From Cytidiella melzeri (taxonomy: Eukaryota; Basidiomycota; Agaricomycetes; Polyporales; Irpicaceae), in assembly GCA_022592445.1 (NCBI GenBank), contig JABYQR010000021.1, positions 1 to 64,000 of the forward strand: a stretch of 64,000 bases of DNA. Direction: 5' to 3'. Each line of letters begins with the position of its first letter. Position 1 is the stretch's first letter. A program made the translations under genes and the position numbers. Below the pieces are notes generated by a model that worked only from the letters and a program-made list of their open reading frames with translations, did not search any database and was not told where the DNA came from. This document shows, in pieces, positions 1-11,438 of this stretch.

Positions 1-163
1 AGGTCGTTCGAGCAAGCGGTCCTCCCGCGGTTTTGAAAGAGTTGTCGACATGCAGCTGGGCTTCCGGTGGCAATGGCTCGACTTCTCCATCGTGATATTC
101 GTTGTCGTCGTCGTCGAGGTTGAAAAAAGGGTCACCGTTGTCAAGAAAATCAGAGGCTTGCAT
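1..163 (-). CDS. N-terminal 54 residues of an unidentified acidic protein (runs off left edge)
   Basis: An open frame reads leftwards from an ATG at 163-161 to the window edge without a stop. An in-frame TGA lies 24 nt upstream of that ATG, so this is the first possible start in this exon. The protein starts MQASDFLDNGDPFFNLDDDD and stays acidic, then becomes polar (DNSFKTAGGPLART). No domain lies within the 54 visible residues. An acidic, disordered head of this kind is common in nuclear DNA- or chromatin-acting proteins, but that is only a guess and I do not name a family. The gene is in tandem with the next minus-strand gene, whose stop is about 440 bp upstream of this ATG. Confidence 0.6.
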   Translation of the reverse strand, partial: MQASDFLDNGDPFFNLDDDDNEYHDGEVEPLPPEAQLHVDNSFKTAGGPLARTT

Positions 164-605
164 GTTGAGGATATTATCGCACGAGTATCAGGCAGACGGG
201 AGGAACAAAAATGGATTCGCGGTGGTACGGAAAAACAAAGTGCTCGTCGCGCGGACGTTGCAATTATCTAGGCGCTCGATGATGGGCTCTATCGACGTCA
301 CGTGGGAGTGATCCCTACCCCTCTCCGCGAAGTACACCAGACCCTCAAGCCTGCGGAGTGTACTGTCTTTTTCGAACTCCGCAGCTTGATCAGGAAAGGA
401 GCCCTGGCGACGTCTGCTTGAGGGTCTGGGTACGAGACTAGCAAACACTGCAATCGTACAGAGTGAGCAAGTCTGTGGTACCTGTGCGGAGGCTTACAGA
501 TTTAGTTAGCTAGGGCGAAACGACGATGGCACTGCGAAGCTTACCTATCATGCGCACGTTGCTTCAAACGAAGATTAAACCCACTCCTCACCGGGATTGT
601 CCATG
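164..605. other. Intergenic, presumed promoter of the left-edge gene
   Basis: 440 bp between the stop of the small membrane-protein gene and the ATG of the left-edge gene. The frames are short and lack codon-level similarity to any family I know. I see no RNA gene or repeat. Confidence 0.5.
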
Positions 606-1065
606 CTACCAGAACCAAAGACGTCGACTGGTAGGTTCGCCGTGCGGAGGAGGATCCAGAACACTCGGGGACGCCGCCCTTTGCGCGCGTAGGACCTCTA
701 CCTCGCGCTCCAACGCGGCCACTTTTGCGGTGGCTTCGTCCAGGTAACGTTCGTGGGAGAGCGTTCCCTGGAGTAGGCGTAGACCCTGTTCGAGAGAGCG
801 AGGAAGAGGCCATTTTCTCAGGCTTTTTTTGTTGGGTGATCGAGAAATGGTGGGATGTACGTACGAGGAAGAGGGCGGATCCTAAGAGAGCGATAGGGAC
901 CATGTTGGGGAGCATGTCCGAGTAGAATTGGGCGTGGGGACTCGCAGAGGGTGGTGGCTTGTCGGGGATGGTCGACATGGGCCGCCGCTGGTGTTGGTGT
1001 CGGAGAGTGGTAATGCGGTGTGGTGCATAGGTGCGAAGTAAGAGCAGGGATTTGGTGCGGTGCAT
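606..1065 (-). CDS. Small mitochondrial-type single-pass membrane protein with C-terminal coiled coil
   Basis: Exons 1065-865 and 785-606, with a 79-nt GTACGT...ACAG intron, give 126 residues. The N-terminus (from MHRTKSLLLLR) is rich in Arg, Leu and Ser without acidic residues and looks like a mitochondrial presequence. It is followed by PHAQFYSDMLPNMVPIALLG, which enters a hydrophobic segment at about residues 51-70. After the splice comes a conserved-looking helix (LSHERYLDEATAKVAALERE) with heptad character. The reading frame before the intron continues open on its own for a while, but only the spliced frame gives this helix. An in-frame TTG lies just upstream; the first ATG is at 1065. 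I recognise this as a type of small protein found in agaricomycete genomes but know of no assigned function. Confidence 0.7.
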
Positions 1066-1727
1066 GTTCAACGACGTCGACGAACGTACAGTAGGTGTTC
1101 AGCCTGAGGGCGAGGTTCGGGAGTGAGAGGGGCGGCCGATCAATATTCGGGTTGATAACACGTGCGTGCAGTGATCGTGGAGAGGCGAAGTCTCGGAGAT
1201 ACTTTACCGTACACTGGACACAGTCAATGCGCCCGGTAAAACACAACCAGTGCTTGTGGCATACGTGGCTGCTGCACCAACAATGATCTGGACAGATGTG
1301 AGGGTCACGAGAATGCCACATGCTGCTCGTTATCTATCCTACGGCGAACTGCAGCCCTTATTAAAAATCCGCAAAACCTCGTTCAACGACGGCAGCATCG
1401 ATGACTGCGGACTTTGTCGATCGACCCAGTGCACACACCTCCTGAAGGAAGAAGGAAACGATCAGTGGATGCTGTACGCATAGCGCTGAGACAGGGAGGC
1501 CGGGTCCAGTCGACCGCTCACTCAACACCCGTGGGAAACCTATCACCCGGACGTATATCTTGAAAGACCTCTGATGGTCGCGCTCATTTATTACTCCCGC
1601 CTCTCTCACCTCCCCTGCCGCTGTGTTTAACCTTGCGTCGTCGTCGTCGCTCTACCCCGCGGCAACAACCACACAGTCGTCAGTCGTGATAATTGGCCTT
1701 CCATTCTGGACTGGATTCAGAATTCAT
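1066..1727. other. Divergent promoter region
   Basis: About 660 bp between two divergent starts (1065 minus, 1728 plus). Short frames occur on both strands, but none spans splice-compatible conserved sequence. The frame entering the plus-strand gene is open from 1623 but begins with GTG, not ATG, so 1623-1727 is read as leader. Confidence 0.5.
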
Positions 1728-3095
1728 ATGGAGAAATCAAGCAACTCTCAAAGGCTTGGACAGCCTTCCACCTCTTACCTCCACCATGCGCGCCCAATGG
1801 CCTCGTCAAGTACACCGTACCCCCACGCGCAACCGCCGTACTCTCAACTTCCTCTCGTCGACGTTCCTCTCAACGAAAAGGCCAACGAAAAGGCCGCAGT
1901 CTACCACTACCACCACCCAAGCGCCGCCGCACTGCCTCATCCGACCTCTGGGCAACCCTCTCAATCGCCAGCTCGATATCCGAGCTCCCCGAAAACCTTG
2001 TCAACATCGTCACAATACAGCAGGACTGCACCACCATCAATAGCGTACACACGTCCACGCGGGCTTAGAATATTGAATTTGTTCAGACCGTGGATACCGA
2101 TAATAATGTACGCTATGACTAGCTTGGGCTTTCTTGCCGCCATCAGCTTTTGGAAGGCAGAAGTGTTCCAAGGTGTGTGATTCTGCTGTGTGTTGTAGGA
2201 GGGCCAGGACTCATTCTGAGTCTTTACATACGTAGGCTTGGACGACTTTTCCCAGTGGCTAAAGTCGGACGAGTATCTTGGCTATGCTACTATCTTTATT
2301 CTCATATTCATTACCACCTTTCGTAAGTCATCCCAAGTTCACCGCAAGCTAGACACTCATCTATTCAACTGGTATACAGCTCCTTTACCCCTGTACTCCA
2401 CGTTCATCATCTTATCCGGCTACACCTTCGGCGCATGGACAGGCGCAGTCATCTCGTACGCTGCATCTCTCGTCGGCGCTCTCGTGGTTTTTGGGCTCTC
2501 CCGCACCTTTTTCCGTGGCTGCATCTCAAGATGGCTTTCCTGCACACCCACCATCAAGCGAGTCGTGCACGCGATCGAAAAACGCCCCAAGCTCCTCTTC
2601 CTCATCCGACTCGCGCCCTATCCATACAATGTCATGAATTGCCTTCTCGCAGCCTCTCCTACCCTCACCCTGCGGACTTACACCTGCTGCACCGCAATCT
2701 CTCTCTTCAAGCTCATCATTCACACCAGCATTGGCAGTTCCATCCGCTCGTTTGCAGAGTACCATGTCGTGAAACCCGGTCAGAGTGCCCCTGCGCAACA
2801 GGACGAGAGCACACTCGGACACTACTCAACTATCGTCGGCGTCGCGCTCTGCATCGGGATATTGATTTATCTGTCGTACGTCGCCCGCAAGGCAGTGGAC
2901 GAGGAACTGCAAGACGGTGTGATGCTCCCTCGGGATTGCGAGGAGACGGTGTCGTTTTTGTCTGATCAAGACGGATGCGACATGGAGCAAGTCGATTGCA
3001 GGCCGGCCTCGAGGGCAGCGTCTAGATCGCCGTCACGGGGAGGTGGCGATCGGTTCTTGTGTGCGGGGAGGGAAGAAGCTAGCATTGGACTTTAA
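1728..3095 (+). CDS. TVP38: TVP38/TMEM64-family membrane protein (VTT/SNARE-associated Golgi domain)
   Basis: Exons 1728-2172, 2236-2322 and 2380-3095 give 415 residues. The first ~125 residues are Pro/Ser/His-rich and disordered. They are followed by a hydrophobic segment (PWIPIIMYAMTSLGFLAAI), then the VTT core: GYTFGAWTGAVISYAASLVG, the glycine-containing re-entrant loop of the family, and RLAPYPYNVMNCLLAASP. Further membrane segments follow near TIVGVALCIGILIYLSY. The C-terminal tail is polar and Ser/Arg-rich. In yeast TVP38 is a Golgi membrane protein, and TMEM41/VMP1 relatives are lipid scramblases; lipid scrambling here is inferred from the family. The start is the first in-frame ATG; a GTG-initiated extension was not accepted. 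Confidence 0.88.
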
Positions 3096-3871
3096 CGGAC
3101 ACATATATCTCTCTCTTTCTCTCCCCCCCCTCTCTCATTCTCTCCACCGTTTCTCAACAAAGGACACTCAAAGGATGTATATATATACACTCAACCTATG
3201 GCGTTCGTGTAAGAATTGGAGAAACCCCCTGCCCTGGATACTTTATGTTTTTTTCGTACATAGTCAGAACCGCATACACTCGTTTAGTTAGGTATCAAAC
3301 CCTTCTCCACACTCATTAATTTTTTTTGGAACATCTTCAGTGGTTTTCTTTCGTGGGTAGTTGCAGTTGTGGGTCTAGTCGTCTTTTGGGTGTTGAGTAG
3401 TTGGTGGATCGAATGAAGTTGGCGGTTGGCTGATGATGTGTGTTTGTATGCGAACAGGTCCGAAGGTCATCGATTAACGTCAAGTCAAAAAACAGAGATG
3501 ACTTTTTGAGGCAAATGCCTTTTTTGATGAGATATGTGTGGCTCGTTACGCAGTGCTACAAGCAGCAGTACAGATTTTGACGGCTGCTGTGCCGCTCAGC
3601 TTACAACTTGGAGCTACAGGCGAGACCACCACATGCACTGCAAACTGTCAGCTGCAAGACGTCCATAGGACGAGGACCAGAGAGCGAAGCACTAGCTTCG
3701 TACTTGCGAATCTGCCCTACCTGCAGTACGAATACAATGCTTCTCACAGTTCACACACACACAATCTAGTTCACTTGTACTACAGATCTCGTCTTTCGTT
3801 CCTTTGCTCAACAAAGCGCTGCTACATGTCGCAAGGATCAATATAACCACCTCGAGCAGCCTCTTCCTGCT
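3096..3871. other. Intergenic between convergent genes, with pyrimidine-rich tract
   Basis: 776 bp between the TVP38 stop and the M28 peptidase stop. It begins with a C/T-rich tract (about 3108-3150) followed by an AT-rich stretch with TATATATA near 3180. These would fit 3' UTR and polyadenylation regions. I see no conserved coding sequence; the open frame at 3538-3846 has no supporting splice pattern or motif. Confidence 0.5.
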
Positions 3872-6862
3872 CTAAGGTGTAATCTTCACCGCCAGCTTCT
3901 CAATCACATGCGCAACACGCTTCACCTGCTCCTCCGCAAAGGTCGCGTTCTTGTCGTAGACCAAGGCGTCATAAATCGACGGCAGCGTCGTCGCTCCGTA
4001 ACCTATATCCAGTACCAGCATCAGCAAATCTTTCCGTCATAGAAAATGACAGATGTAACAACGTACCGAGCCACTTTCCGGGAGCAACGCCTAAATGCCT
4101 GTACCACTCGCGATCTTTGATACCATCCTCATCCAAGAACCCTTTCTCGAATCCGACAAGCTTCGCATTTGACTTTTGCACACGCTTCGCCGCTTTGATG
4201 AATTCTTTCACCGGGTCAGGCTTCCTGAGGATATGATATAGCAATTTCTTCAGCCAGCGGAGGACACGATTGTGTGAGCGAGAGGGCCCGGGCAACTTGG
4301 AGAGCTTGTCCTTGAAGTCTTTTTCGGCTGCGGTCTTTTCTCCGTCGAGCTCGATGCTGGCGGCTTGCAGCTTGTGAATGGCATGTCGAAGGTGGTGGAA
4401 GTTGATGGAGGAGTCCATAGACTGAGTGACAGCAAGTTTCTCGATTCTACATCAGTGACATATTGTCAGTTCAGTTTAGTACCAAGGCTCGGGCAGAAGA
4501 AACGTGACTGCCTACTTGTCCAAGTAATCATTGAGCTCCAAGGCGTACTGCGTGGTATTCAATGGCAATATAATCGCGTCCGTCAGTCTTAACGCAACCA
4601 AGCCAAGGTGTTTGGCCACAGCGACGTGTCTATAGAATCCAGGGTCGGCGTAGAGTTCTTGCCATCGCTGCGTGTCGTAGACTGAGTGGTAGTGGTACAC
4701 TGCATCAAACGGAGTCCCGCCGAACCCTTGGTCCATGCTGGCAATTCCAAGCCTCTGTAAGAAAGCTGTGTAGTCACTACCTGACCCAAGTGCTCCAATT
4801 CCTGTGGAGCTGATCTGCCGTTCTGTTTGCTGATTCTCGAAGGCTTGCATGACGGCCTCGTCGCCTTTGCCCACTCTGAATGGCCCAACGTCATTCTTGG
4901 CATCCCATAGTGTCCTGCCTACGTCTGTGGGGTGTGGAAGCTCAAGCGCAACTTGCTTGATGAGGTTCGCCAGAGATGGAGAAGCACTCGAGTGCCAAGT
5001 TGAGCCAGCAGATGAGACATCTTTATTTCCACATCAGAATACCTGCTAAGGAAGGCGATGCTTCACGACGTACCTGTGTTCAAATAAGCGACGACGTTGT
5101 TCGAGATCCAATCGCTGAAATCTTCTGCCCATTCCGTAGAACCAACAAGGCCATACTAGTGTTACAATCAGTATCCTGTTGTCAACACTTACCAAAACTG
5201 CATACCTCTTCGGCATCCCAGCTCGCGATGAGAACATTCCTCAGTGGCTTCCATCCTTGCTTCACAAGGGCGCCGAATCCTCGAATAACTTCGTGCAGAG
5301 ATACAGTGCCAGAAGTTGGATCCGCGGCACCCAAGACCCATGCTGCAAACGCCTATCGTCAATAAGCAGCATGACACCTTATGTGAAGTGCCTTGCCATC
5401 ACGATGACAACCGAGAACTACCGTTTCGTCCTTGATATGACCAGGAATGACAGCTATAGTGTTGTAAATCGGCATTATCTTGTCGTCCACTGTGGGCCTA
5501 GTTTATCAGCTGAAAGCTTGCCTGTGCGCCAGTACATACCGTGGTTGACCAATTTGACCTTCCTGGCACTCGTTTGGCCATTCAGCACGCGAGCGTCAGT
5601 AGCAGACGAAAGCTCCTTGAGGAGAACCTGCGCGTTCGCCCACGAGATGGGTAAGCTGGGAATCTTTGGGATGTTCTCTCCCTCGGTACGCGTCGCGTTT
5701 TCATACGCGGGGTATCCAGGAGTTGTCGGGTCGCCTGAATGAGGAATCTCAATTGCTGTAAGCTCTTGTTTATTGAGCTGGACTTACCTGGGTATGAGGA
5801 AATAAATTGCACCGAGCCACGCTGGACAGACGTCGGGTTTCTAGCTGGACCAAGAGGGTATGGTGCATACCCATTCTCGACGGTCACGACACCATCGTCC
5901 CGTGGATCGGAATAAATGAGAACACCTACGGCACCACGTTCCTGTGCTCCTTTGATCTAAGGTTCACGTCAGCTACCTGGGCGTATCTTGCGAGAATGCG
6001 CAACGTACCTTTAAGCCGCGGAAGATACCAAAGTACCTCGTCAACACAATCTTGCCAGTGAAGTTCGCGCCCTTTGCCTCCAACTCGTCATAATCCTCCT
6101 TTGTGCCGTAGTTTGCATAGATCAGCTGTCCTTCAGCAGTACCATTCTTGCTCAGTCCATGGAAAGTGGGGACGGCGTCTCTGTATTTGGCAGCATCGGG
6201 ATCGAGAGGGTCACCGTCCTCAACAAGGTCCGCGTCCCACACAGATTCACCATCATCTCCTAGGATTTGCAAGGAACGGTCAAGAGGGGTATTCATGACC
6301 GGATAGTAGGTGTCTATCCACGCAACAGGCTGCTTCAAGCTAGCAATGTTGAGTGTCGCGTTACGAGATGCTTCTGACCCTGCGGAGAAGATGGGTTCAT
6401 CTGCCGGAGCGGAGATGTTGAGCTCATTCTGGAAAAGCTTAAGGATAACTTTGGAATCCTCGAAGTCCTCTTTGGAGGAGGCGATATGCGGGTGCGTCGC
6501 ATATGCACGTGACGCTGCTAGTGCGCTATCCTCGTTCGGTACTGATCTACAGGTGGGAGTTGGCAAGGGAAAATCAGACAGAGGGAAAGTATCACGTACA
6601 GATACAGTTTCTCGGCCTCATCCCCAGAGATAGCGTTCTGGTTGCTGAACGCGCGGAGTGCCCATTGTCGCGACGTGTCGTGCTCAGTAAAGTGAGTCTT
6701 TGTAAGATTGAACAACCCGTAGTATGCCAATGCCAGGCCAAGGATAACACGGTATGGAGACCACCGTGAACGCGTCCGGTTCTGAACCTGCCCGTACTTC
6801 TCGAGGTCGCCTGTAGGATGAATGCCACTTGGCCCATCTTTGGCACCTTTACCAGACTGCAT
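3872..6862 (-). CDS. M28B metallopeptidase, glutamate carboxypeptidase II / VPS70-like type II membrane protein
   Basis: Ten exons (6862-6600, 6546-6009, 5956-5788, 5734-5540, 5489-5397, 5342-5206, 5155-5074, 5020-4516, 4446-4067, 4002-3872) give 830 residues. A short cytosolic N-terminus precedes a signal-anchor (RVILGLALAYYGLFNL, about residues 37-52). The protease-associated region contains NFTGKIVLTRYFGIFRGLK. The catalytic metal ligands are visible: His417 in HRDAW and Asp in AADPTSG, the Glu pair 464-465 in WDAEE, Asp493 after AYLNT, and His604 in YHYHSVYDT. A transferrin-receptor-like dimerisation domain ends the protein. This is a co-catalytic di-zinc exopeptidase, probably of the endosome/vacuole or secretory system; the substrate is unknown. 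Intron 5 (5396-5343) uses a GC donor and splits the Ala codon of HRDAW. The gene is divergent from PEX14 (297 bp). Confidence 0.93.
5343..5396 (-). other. GC-AG intron inside the HRDAW zinc-motif of the M28 peptidase
   Basis: The 54-nt intron starts GCAAGG and ends TTTGCAG. No GT donor in range keeps the frame and the HRD-A-W motif. The join restores CAT CGT GAT GCA TGG. Confidence 0.85.
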
Positions 6863-7159
6863 TGTCGACTCGAACGAGTGAGCTGTCGTGGTTGTGTGAG
6901 AAAGAGTCGTGGGGAACCCACTCACGACGTAATATTAATGCATCCATCACTCGCACGGCTCATAAGCACATCATCCTCCCAATGATGCGCTCAGCGTGTC
7001 GCACGGCGGTGACCACGAGGAAAGCAAGCTGACAAGACTTGTCTCAGGATGTCCCCGACGCGTTTGCTGTAAGAGTCTAGTGAGCAAGGCCGCTCGGAAG
7101 TGCTTGCGAACGAAACGCACTGAATCACACGTGTTCGAACTCTACACTTATCCTTCACC

Positions 7160-8572
7160 ATGGCCGACTCCAACTCTACCAAGGAAACCTCGCCAAGTGT
7201 ACCACCTCAAAGCGAAGCTATTGCGGAAGCTGTGGCACCAGAGGCGTCGTCTGCGCCGCAAGAGGTGGACCGCACCCAGCTACTGCAAACAGCCCAGGCC
7301 TTTCTGAACTCACCTCATGTTCGTTCAGAGGGTATTGTCGCTAAGCGCAACTTTCTCGTACAGAAGGGTCTGAATGAAGCAGAGATTGAGCAATTGCTGC
7401 AAACTACAGTGGGTGCATCCTAAGACCGCTTTAGTTTCGTTCGTTGAGTAGCTGAGTGTTAGCCCGCTCACGCACCCCTCGTCCCACCTCGGACGTACCC
7501 ACAACCACCGCAATCCAACCTACCCAACCTTCTCATTGGACTGTTCAGGATAGCGACATGGATTGCTGGTGGCTCGGCTGCAGTGCTTCTCGCGTACTTT
7601 GTGAGTACCCAACGTCATATTGTCGTGCACTTGAAGGTACTGACAGCAGCGTAATACAGAGGTTTGTATACCCTCGGGTTGCTCAGTCGTTTCAAGCACG
7701 GCATGCCCTTCGAACTCACCAAAAAGGACTTTTGAGCAAACTCACAACGTCTATTGAAACGACTAAAACAGGGCAATCTACCACGTTTGCACTGCTTCCT
7801 TCTCCAAAGCTGTCTGACGAGGATCCTATGTACGCTGAGTATGAATCTTTGGAAGACATTCTAGTGTCAGCGAAGGAGCCAAAGAACGTTCCTGACGTCA
7901 CGATGCTACGCTGTGCGATCTGGGATATAAAGACCAGCAAGCAACCTGCGACTACAATAGCTATCTTTGGGCTCTTGAAGGAAAAGATGGCATGGCCGGA
8001 CACGGAAGAAACCACCGAGGTCCAAGTACGTAGTTCGTGACTAGCTCCGCAATACTATACTTAATCATCCCATTCTGCACACAGTCCTGTTTATGGAAGA
8101 CTCTCTCCTCCAGCCCATTGTTCTCCGGAACCCCTCCTACCTCAAACGACAGCGACGGAGCGTGGTCCACAACCGAGTGGACATACAACCCTCCCGCACC
8201 TCACCCTACACCACCTCTCGTTTCATCTCTATCTTCGCTCGATGCTGTACTCCACTCCGCGACCACCACTCCTCGCGTCAGATATCAAAACACTCTGCAG
8301 TCTTTGACCGACCTGACCGGTTATATCGCCACTCAGACTTACGCTCTTCCGACAGGAGGCATCAAATACACAGCTACTGGAATTACCAGCGCATTGAGCC
8401 CGGAAGAAGAGGAACTCAGAAGGGAAATACGCGCATTGAAGGGGCTGGTACTGAACCGGTTTGTTCGATGTTCTCTCTAGGCTAAGACCACACTACTAAA
8501 CGAAATGTTGATTACAGGAGGTCGTTCATGCCTACGCGCCCGTCAATATCCTTGACGACCCCTTCCTCTTGA
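7160..8572 (+). CDS. PEX14: Peroxisomal membrane docking protein Pex14
   Basis: Exons 7160-7408, 7463-7600, 7660-8025, 8085-8458 and 8518-8572 give 393 residues. After a polar head comes the Pex14 N-terminal domain that binds Pex5 WxxxF motifs: LLQTAQAFLNSPHVRSEGIV then AKRNFLVQKGLNEAEIEQLL (about residues 39-82). A Pro-rich linker leads to one membrane segment (IGLFRIATWIAGGSAAVLLA). YPRVAQSFQARHALRTHQKG follows; a soluble C-terminal part has SPEEEELRREIRALKGLV as a short coiled coil. The product docks the PTS1/PTS2 import receptors at the peroxisomal membrane. The ATG sits in a CACCATGG context, so the start is strong. The very short last exon encodes NRRSFMPTRPSISLTTPSSS. Confidence 0.93.
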
Positions 8573-9723
8573 GTACATCCAGTGCATAGCGCCAGTGATG
8601 GCCGTAAACGAAGATACTTGCTGTAGATTACACCATATGGCACAACTGAAGGTGTAAAGAGCCCTGCGTTTTTTTTTGCTGAACAGGCTGCTCGACCGAC
8701 TTTTGTCCCAAACCTTGGTGGAGCTCAAAATGTCCATCGACATTTTTGAATCCCAACAAGGTTTTGGTCAAATGAAGGTACGGTCATCACTGTCATAGCG
8801 CGGTCAGCCTTGTGTAGCAAACAGCCGGTGGCATTGGTACGACGCTGGGGACTATACGTAAGGTTCTGCAACCTGCCCTTCTTGTTCGTGTTTTGATCAT
8901 GAATGTGGCCGGGGCTCGGACTACGTGCCAAGAGTGAACGCAAAGCATCACAGGAGTGTAAGAATTCCATTGACTGCGGGGTGAATCTTCCAATATGTCA
9001 CACTGAAGGCGAGTTTGAATTCGCAAAGGGTTGCTGAAAGCCGTCTTCTAGCAAAGTATCGCAGTACTTTCTGTCGTTCGCGGGGCGGAGACATTGGAGA
9101 AGAACTTGAAGGGGTGTTAGAAGACATACAAACAGTATGCGTTCTCAACGACTGCACAACACATACACCGCAGCTCTTCCTTTCCTTGGCATCCCACGGT
9201 ATGAGCATGCCAGGGAGATAAGCGGTGTACGTGCTGTCTCGACATCGTGTCAAGTTGAAGGAGAACAACTTGCAACAAGGTGCATGGCTCTGAAGAGGGA
9301 TTCGACAGAAAGAGCTTAGCTGATGTCTAGACAACGGGGGTCAGCAACCTTTGAAACGGCCGACGGACGCACCTATATGCAATCGCTTGTTGTCGCCGTA
9401 GAATGGGGCAGTCAAAAATGAAAAGTACAGCGAATTAACAAAGACTGGGTGAATTCGGTTTACAGTCCATGTGAGGGGTAGTTCTACAACGTCCGCTGAG
9501 ATATAGAATGTGGTCGGAAGCACATGGTGTGAGTGGAGCACCGAACGATAGATAGGTAGTAGTGGATTATGCGCTGTGAGGATGGAGGAATATATCCGAG
9601 TGGGGTGGATGAATGATATGCGTGAGAGGAATAGTACTGTGGTACTTGAAAGTGGAATGCGTTGAAAGAGAGGCAAAGCATCGGTGATAATAAACGACGA
9701 AAGGATGTCAAACTCCACGGCCG
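8573..9723. other. Intergenic between convergent genes
   Basis: 1.15 kb between the PEX14 stop and the stop of the PPPY membrane protein. I found no conserved coding sequence, tRNA or repeat on either strand. The longest open frames (for example minus 9334-8948) have no motif and lack plausible starts or splice partners. Confidence 0.5.
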
Positions 9724-10565
9724 TTATACACGCTCCGCAGCAACAGGAACAGCTCCCGACGTGACGGTCTCCTCGTACGACGGCGCGTTGACATATGGCG
9801 GTGGTGGAGGGACGAGACGTGTCGGCGACACAGCTGACGATCGAAAGATGGACCATCGTCTCTGGATCTCCTCTCGCTCCCTTTCTTCCATCTCCCGGTC
9901 CAAAAGATGTCTGCTTACCACGTCGTGTATTCGATCCCGCCCAGGTGCACGTCTCCAGCTGTAGCAACACCTCACCCCCATGAGCATAAGGAGAATGCCA
10001 AAGACACCACCGAGGACGGCAAAGGCAATGGCAGTGGCAGATAATCCTCGACTTTGGTTTGTGTCTATGTGCTTTGACGGCGATGGGAACGGAGGCGGGT
10101 TGGGGTGGTTCGGGGGAGTCTCTGGAGACGGAAGAGAGGGGATACGTGACGGGCGTATTGTATGCTTCGTGGCTGATGTGTGTCCTACCCCCGACTGTGG
10201 ATGAGGCCCTTTAGCAGTAGCTTTTGGACGCCCGGAGGACTGCTGCACAGATGTGGACGCGAAGGATGAAGAAGGCCTTGACGACGATACATCGTCCGCA
10301 GCCGCCTTCTCCGGTGTAGATGTAGGAGATGAACTCAAAGTGACGATGTCACGAGAGGAAGAAGGTAGGGCTTCAAAGTTGGCGGTCTCTATCTCTACGT
10401 CCGCCGTAGTGCTCTCTGGTAATGTTATAGATAGGCCAGAGTCTCCCGCCCGCTGCGCACAAACATATCTGCAATAGTGATGAGCACTCGACCAGAGCAC
10501 GAGATAGCGAGCTTCACTCACTGGAAAGCAAGACATAAAACCCCCAGAGACACCATCACCCGCAT
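9724..10565 (-). CDS. Secreted-type single-pass membrane protein with Ser/Thr/Pro ectodomain and cytosolic PPPY motif
   Basis: Exons 10565-10522 and 10468-9724 (53-nt intron) give 262 residues. The tiny first exon supplies most of a signal peptide (MRVMVSLGVLCLAFQYVCAQ), with a likely cut near residue 18-20. About 120 residues rich in Ser, Thr and Pro follow, fitting an O-glycosylated stalk. Next is a membrane segment (AIAFAVLGGVFGILLMLMGV, about residues 148-167), then a cytosolic tail with a basic/acidic helix (LLDREMEEREREEIQRRW). The tail ends in PPPPPYVNAPSYEE. PPxY motifs are ligands for WW domains of Nedd4/Rsp5-type ubiquitin ligases, so a role in cargo sorting or as a ligase adaptor is plausible but inferred. 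I know no assigned family. Confidence 0.78.
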
Positions 10566-11438
10566 GTGAGAGCTGTACTATGTCGCGCGCGTGGACGCTT
10601 TGAGAAAATGGCTGAAGAAATGGAAAGTAATGAGTTATTGAAGTGTCTGTACACTCCTCATGGTGCAAGGGACCGTGTGCAATATCCTCGAGGAGACACT
10701 GCCGTAGAACCACAGTCGGATGGTGGGAGGGGGAGAAACAGTGAGAGTGAGATCGTCCATTTGAATCTCCATCACTCCCACATGGCGCTTAGGAACGCAA
10801 GAATACCATGAATATGTCATAGACGCTGGATGGTGCTAATTCAATAACTCTGCGGTAGCACTTCAATTAGCTTCTCCCAAAGCAGCAAGCACTGACTCGC
10901 TCGTACATATCTCTCTTGCGCATGGAATTTTGCAGGTCCATGTCTAAGGCCTGTAATTACCAACGCCGACTATCAGGCCATTATTCAAACTGTGAACCTC
11001 AAGTGGACATTCTCACTTCTTGTAAACGCTCGAAGCGTGGTCGGAGAGGACAGCGTGAGACTGGCTGCGGCGCAGGCAACGAGAAGATATATGTTGCAAT
11101 GACAAGAAGAAAAACATCAAGCAAGGTGCTCGACGTCCGTAATCTACAGTTACTGCCAACGATTGATGCCAGTGTTCGATCAAACATTCAAGTTTTACTT
11201 ATCGACACTACTTGGAGAGTTCCAAACGATGATTGATGGTACGAATAAAATACCAAGACACTTGCAATTGTAAACTTCTACAGTTCTTGTTGTTGCTGAT
11301 AGATATATGCAAATAAATCCTCAGCATGCCCATATGCATGCTCAAAGTCAAAGTCAGAGCCTGGCCTTCCCGTCCACCCTATTACCTTACAGCCCAAGCA
11401 ACTCGGGGGAATACATCTAGAAGGAACATAAACGAATG
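10566..11438. other. Intergenic, promoter of the PPPY protein gene
   Basis: 870 bp between two minus-strand genes. A plus-strand frame at 10916-11236 has no motif or conserved composition and is not called. Nothing else recognised. Confidence 0.45.

Noticed and set aside
541..1071. Continuous 176-residue minus-strand frame
   Set aside because: It starts at TTG and its second half is the wrong frame. Splicing at 864-786 gives a shorter protein with a conserved helix.
1623..1727. N-terminal extension of TVP38
   Set aside because: The extension begins with GTG; the first in-frame ATG is at 1728.
3538..3846. 102-residue plus-strand frame after TVP38
   Set aside because: Non-ATG start, no motif, and it lies between two convergent genes.
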